Assembly (NCBI RefSeq): GCF_008932245.1
Contig: NZ_CP034910.1
Location: forward strand, 1,612,001-1,676,000
DNA length: 64,000 nt
Source of the DNA: Sinorhizobium alkalisoli
GTDB lineage: Bacteria > Pseudomonadota > Alphaproteobacteria > Rhizobiales > Rhizobiaceae
Direction of reading: 5' to 3'
How positions within the stretch are numbered: position 1 is the stretch's first letter; every line of letters starts with the position of its first letter. Both the position numbers and the translations under genes were made by a program. Positions 63,756 to 64,000 of the stretch are shown here, piece after piece. The notes under the pieces are model-generated. The model searched no databases and was not told where the DNA came from. It saw only the letters and a list, made by a program, of their open reading frames with translations.

Positions 63756-64000
63756 CCCGAACGGCCACTCCCCGGTTCCGGCGTCCCACAGCGCCACGCC
63801 TGTTTCTGACACGGCGAAGGCGCTGTAGTGCTTTGAATTTCTACATGTTTTTATCCTCGAACGGGAACCAAAGGAAGAAGCAGGCATGCTAGGCGGAGGT
63901 CGACCCTCATTCAACCGGCGCGGCCCGCATCGCGGCAAGGCGGCGCGACATCTCTTTATGCAAATTATTTTCGTCATTGATTGACAAATCACCACACAAC
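63756..64000. promoter_or_regulatory. region upstream of the RpiR operon
   Basis: It contains a short RIME-like fragment (around 63812-63845: GGCGCTGTAGTGCTTTGAATTTCTACATG) and an A/T-rich end (63955-64000) with GCAAATTATTTTCGTC. No gene is seen; the window ends here. Confidence 0.35.

Overview
The window reads as an alphaproteobacterium of the Rhizobiaceae, most likely Sinorhizobium/Ensifer, and its gene order resembles the pSymB megaplasmid of S. meliloti. This is inferred from protein content recalled from that genome (phnCDEE-phnMN, hutIHGU, htpG, gabTD, an msbA2 polysaccharide cluster, a class II aldolase, opp) and from RIME-type intergenic repeats. No database search was run. No tRNA, rRNA, CRISPR array or replication origin was seen.

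Layout. 1-1259: an alpha/beta hydrolase (cut by the window edge) and a VOC ring-cleaving dioxygenase. 1506-5738: a non-homologous end-joining locus with two different ku genes around a three-domain ligD; the distal ku-ligD operon has a good match to a general-stress (RpoE2) promoter. 6301-9955: a PLP aminotransferase, then an AraC-type regulator with an MFS efflux pump. 9956-23200: an accessory region of small rhizobial orphan genes, several in paralogous pairs. It also holds a decayed anion transporter joined to a decayed DUF1488 gene, a cold-shock gene, a ribbon-helix-helix regulator with a PHB-depolymerase-like esterase, a 107-bp inverted duplication, an IS110/IS1111-type element and a decayed SF2 helicase.

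23227-28525: an oligopeptide ABC transporter operon read on the minus strand. 29354-30397: class II fructose-bisphosphate aldolase. 30566-35664: a tightly coupled minus-strand operon (acyltransferase, two glycosyltransferases, MsbA-like exporter) for making and exporting a cell-surface glycan or lipid. 36088-40029: a MerR/XRE/cupin hybrid regulator divergent from gabT-gabD (GABA to succinate). 40167-42053: htpG behind a near-consensus RpoH promoter. 42216-45580: a secreted clan GH-A glycosidase with DUF4214 and a divergent O-antigen-ligase-like membrane protein, bracketed by inverted RIME repeats.

45855-52893: a Pho-box-controlled phosphate/phosphonate operon (phnC, phnD, two phnE, a DUF1045 2H protein, phnM, phnN). 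53107-58379: the histidine-utilisation operon hutIHGU behind a HutC-like palindrome. 58539-58700: a small membrane protein paralogous to one at 11.8 kb. 58714-63755: a minus-strand operon of RpiR regulator, SDR oxidoreductase, GH20 hexosaminidase and M81 peptidase.

Most of the window is chromid-like metabolic and stress cargo in coupled operons, with stop/start overlaps of 1-4 bases. The 10-23 kb stretch differs: short orphan genes, pseudogenes and mobile DNA. The points most worth following are the long 3' non-coding end of the IS1111-type element (candidate bridge RNA), the stress-promoter motifs over ku genes and orphan genes, the duplicated orphan mini-cluster and the uncharacterised RpiR operon.
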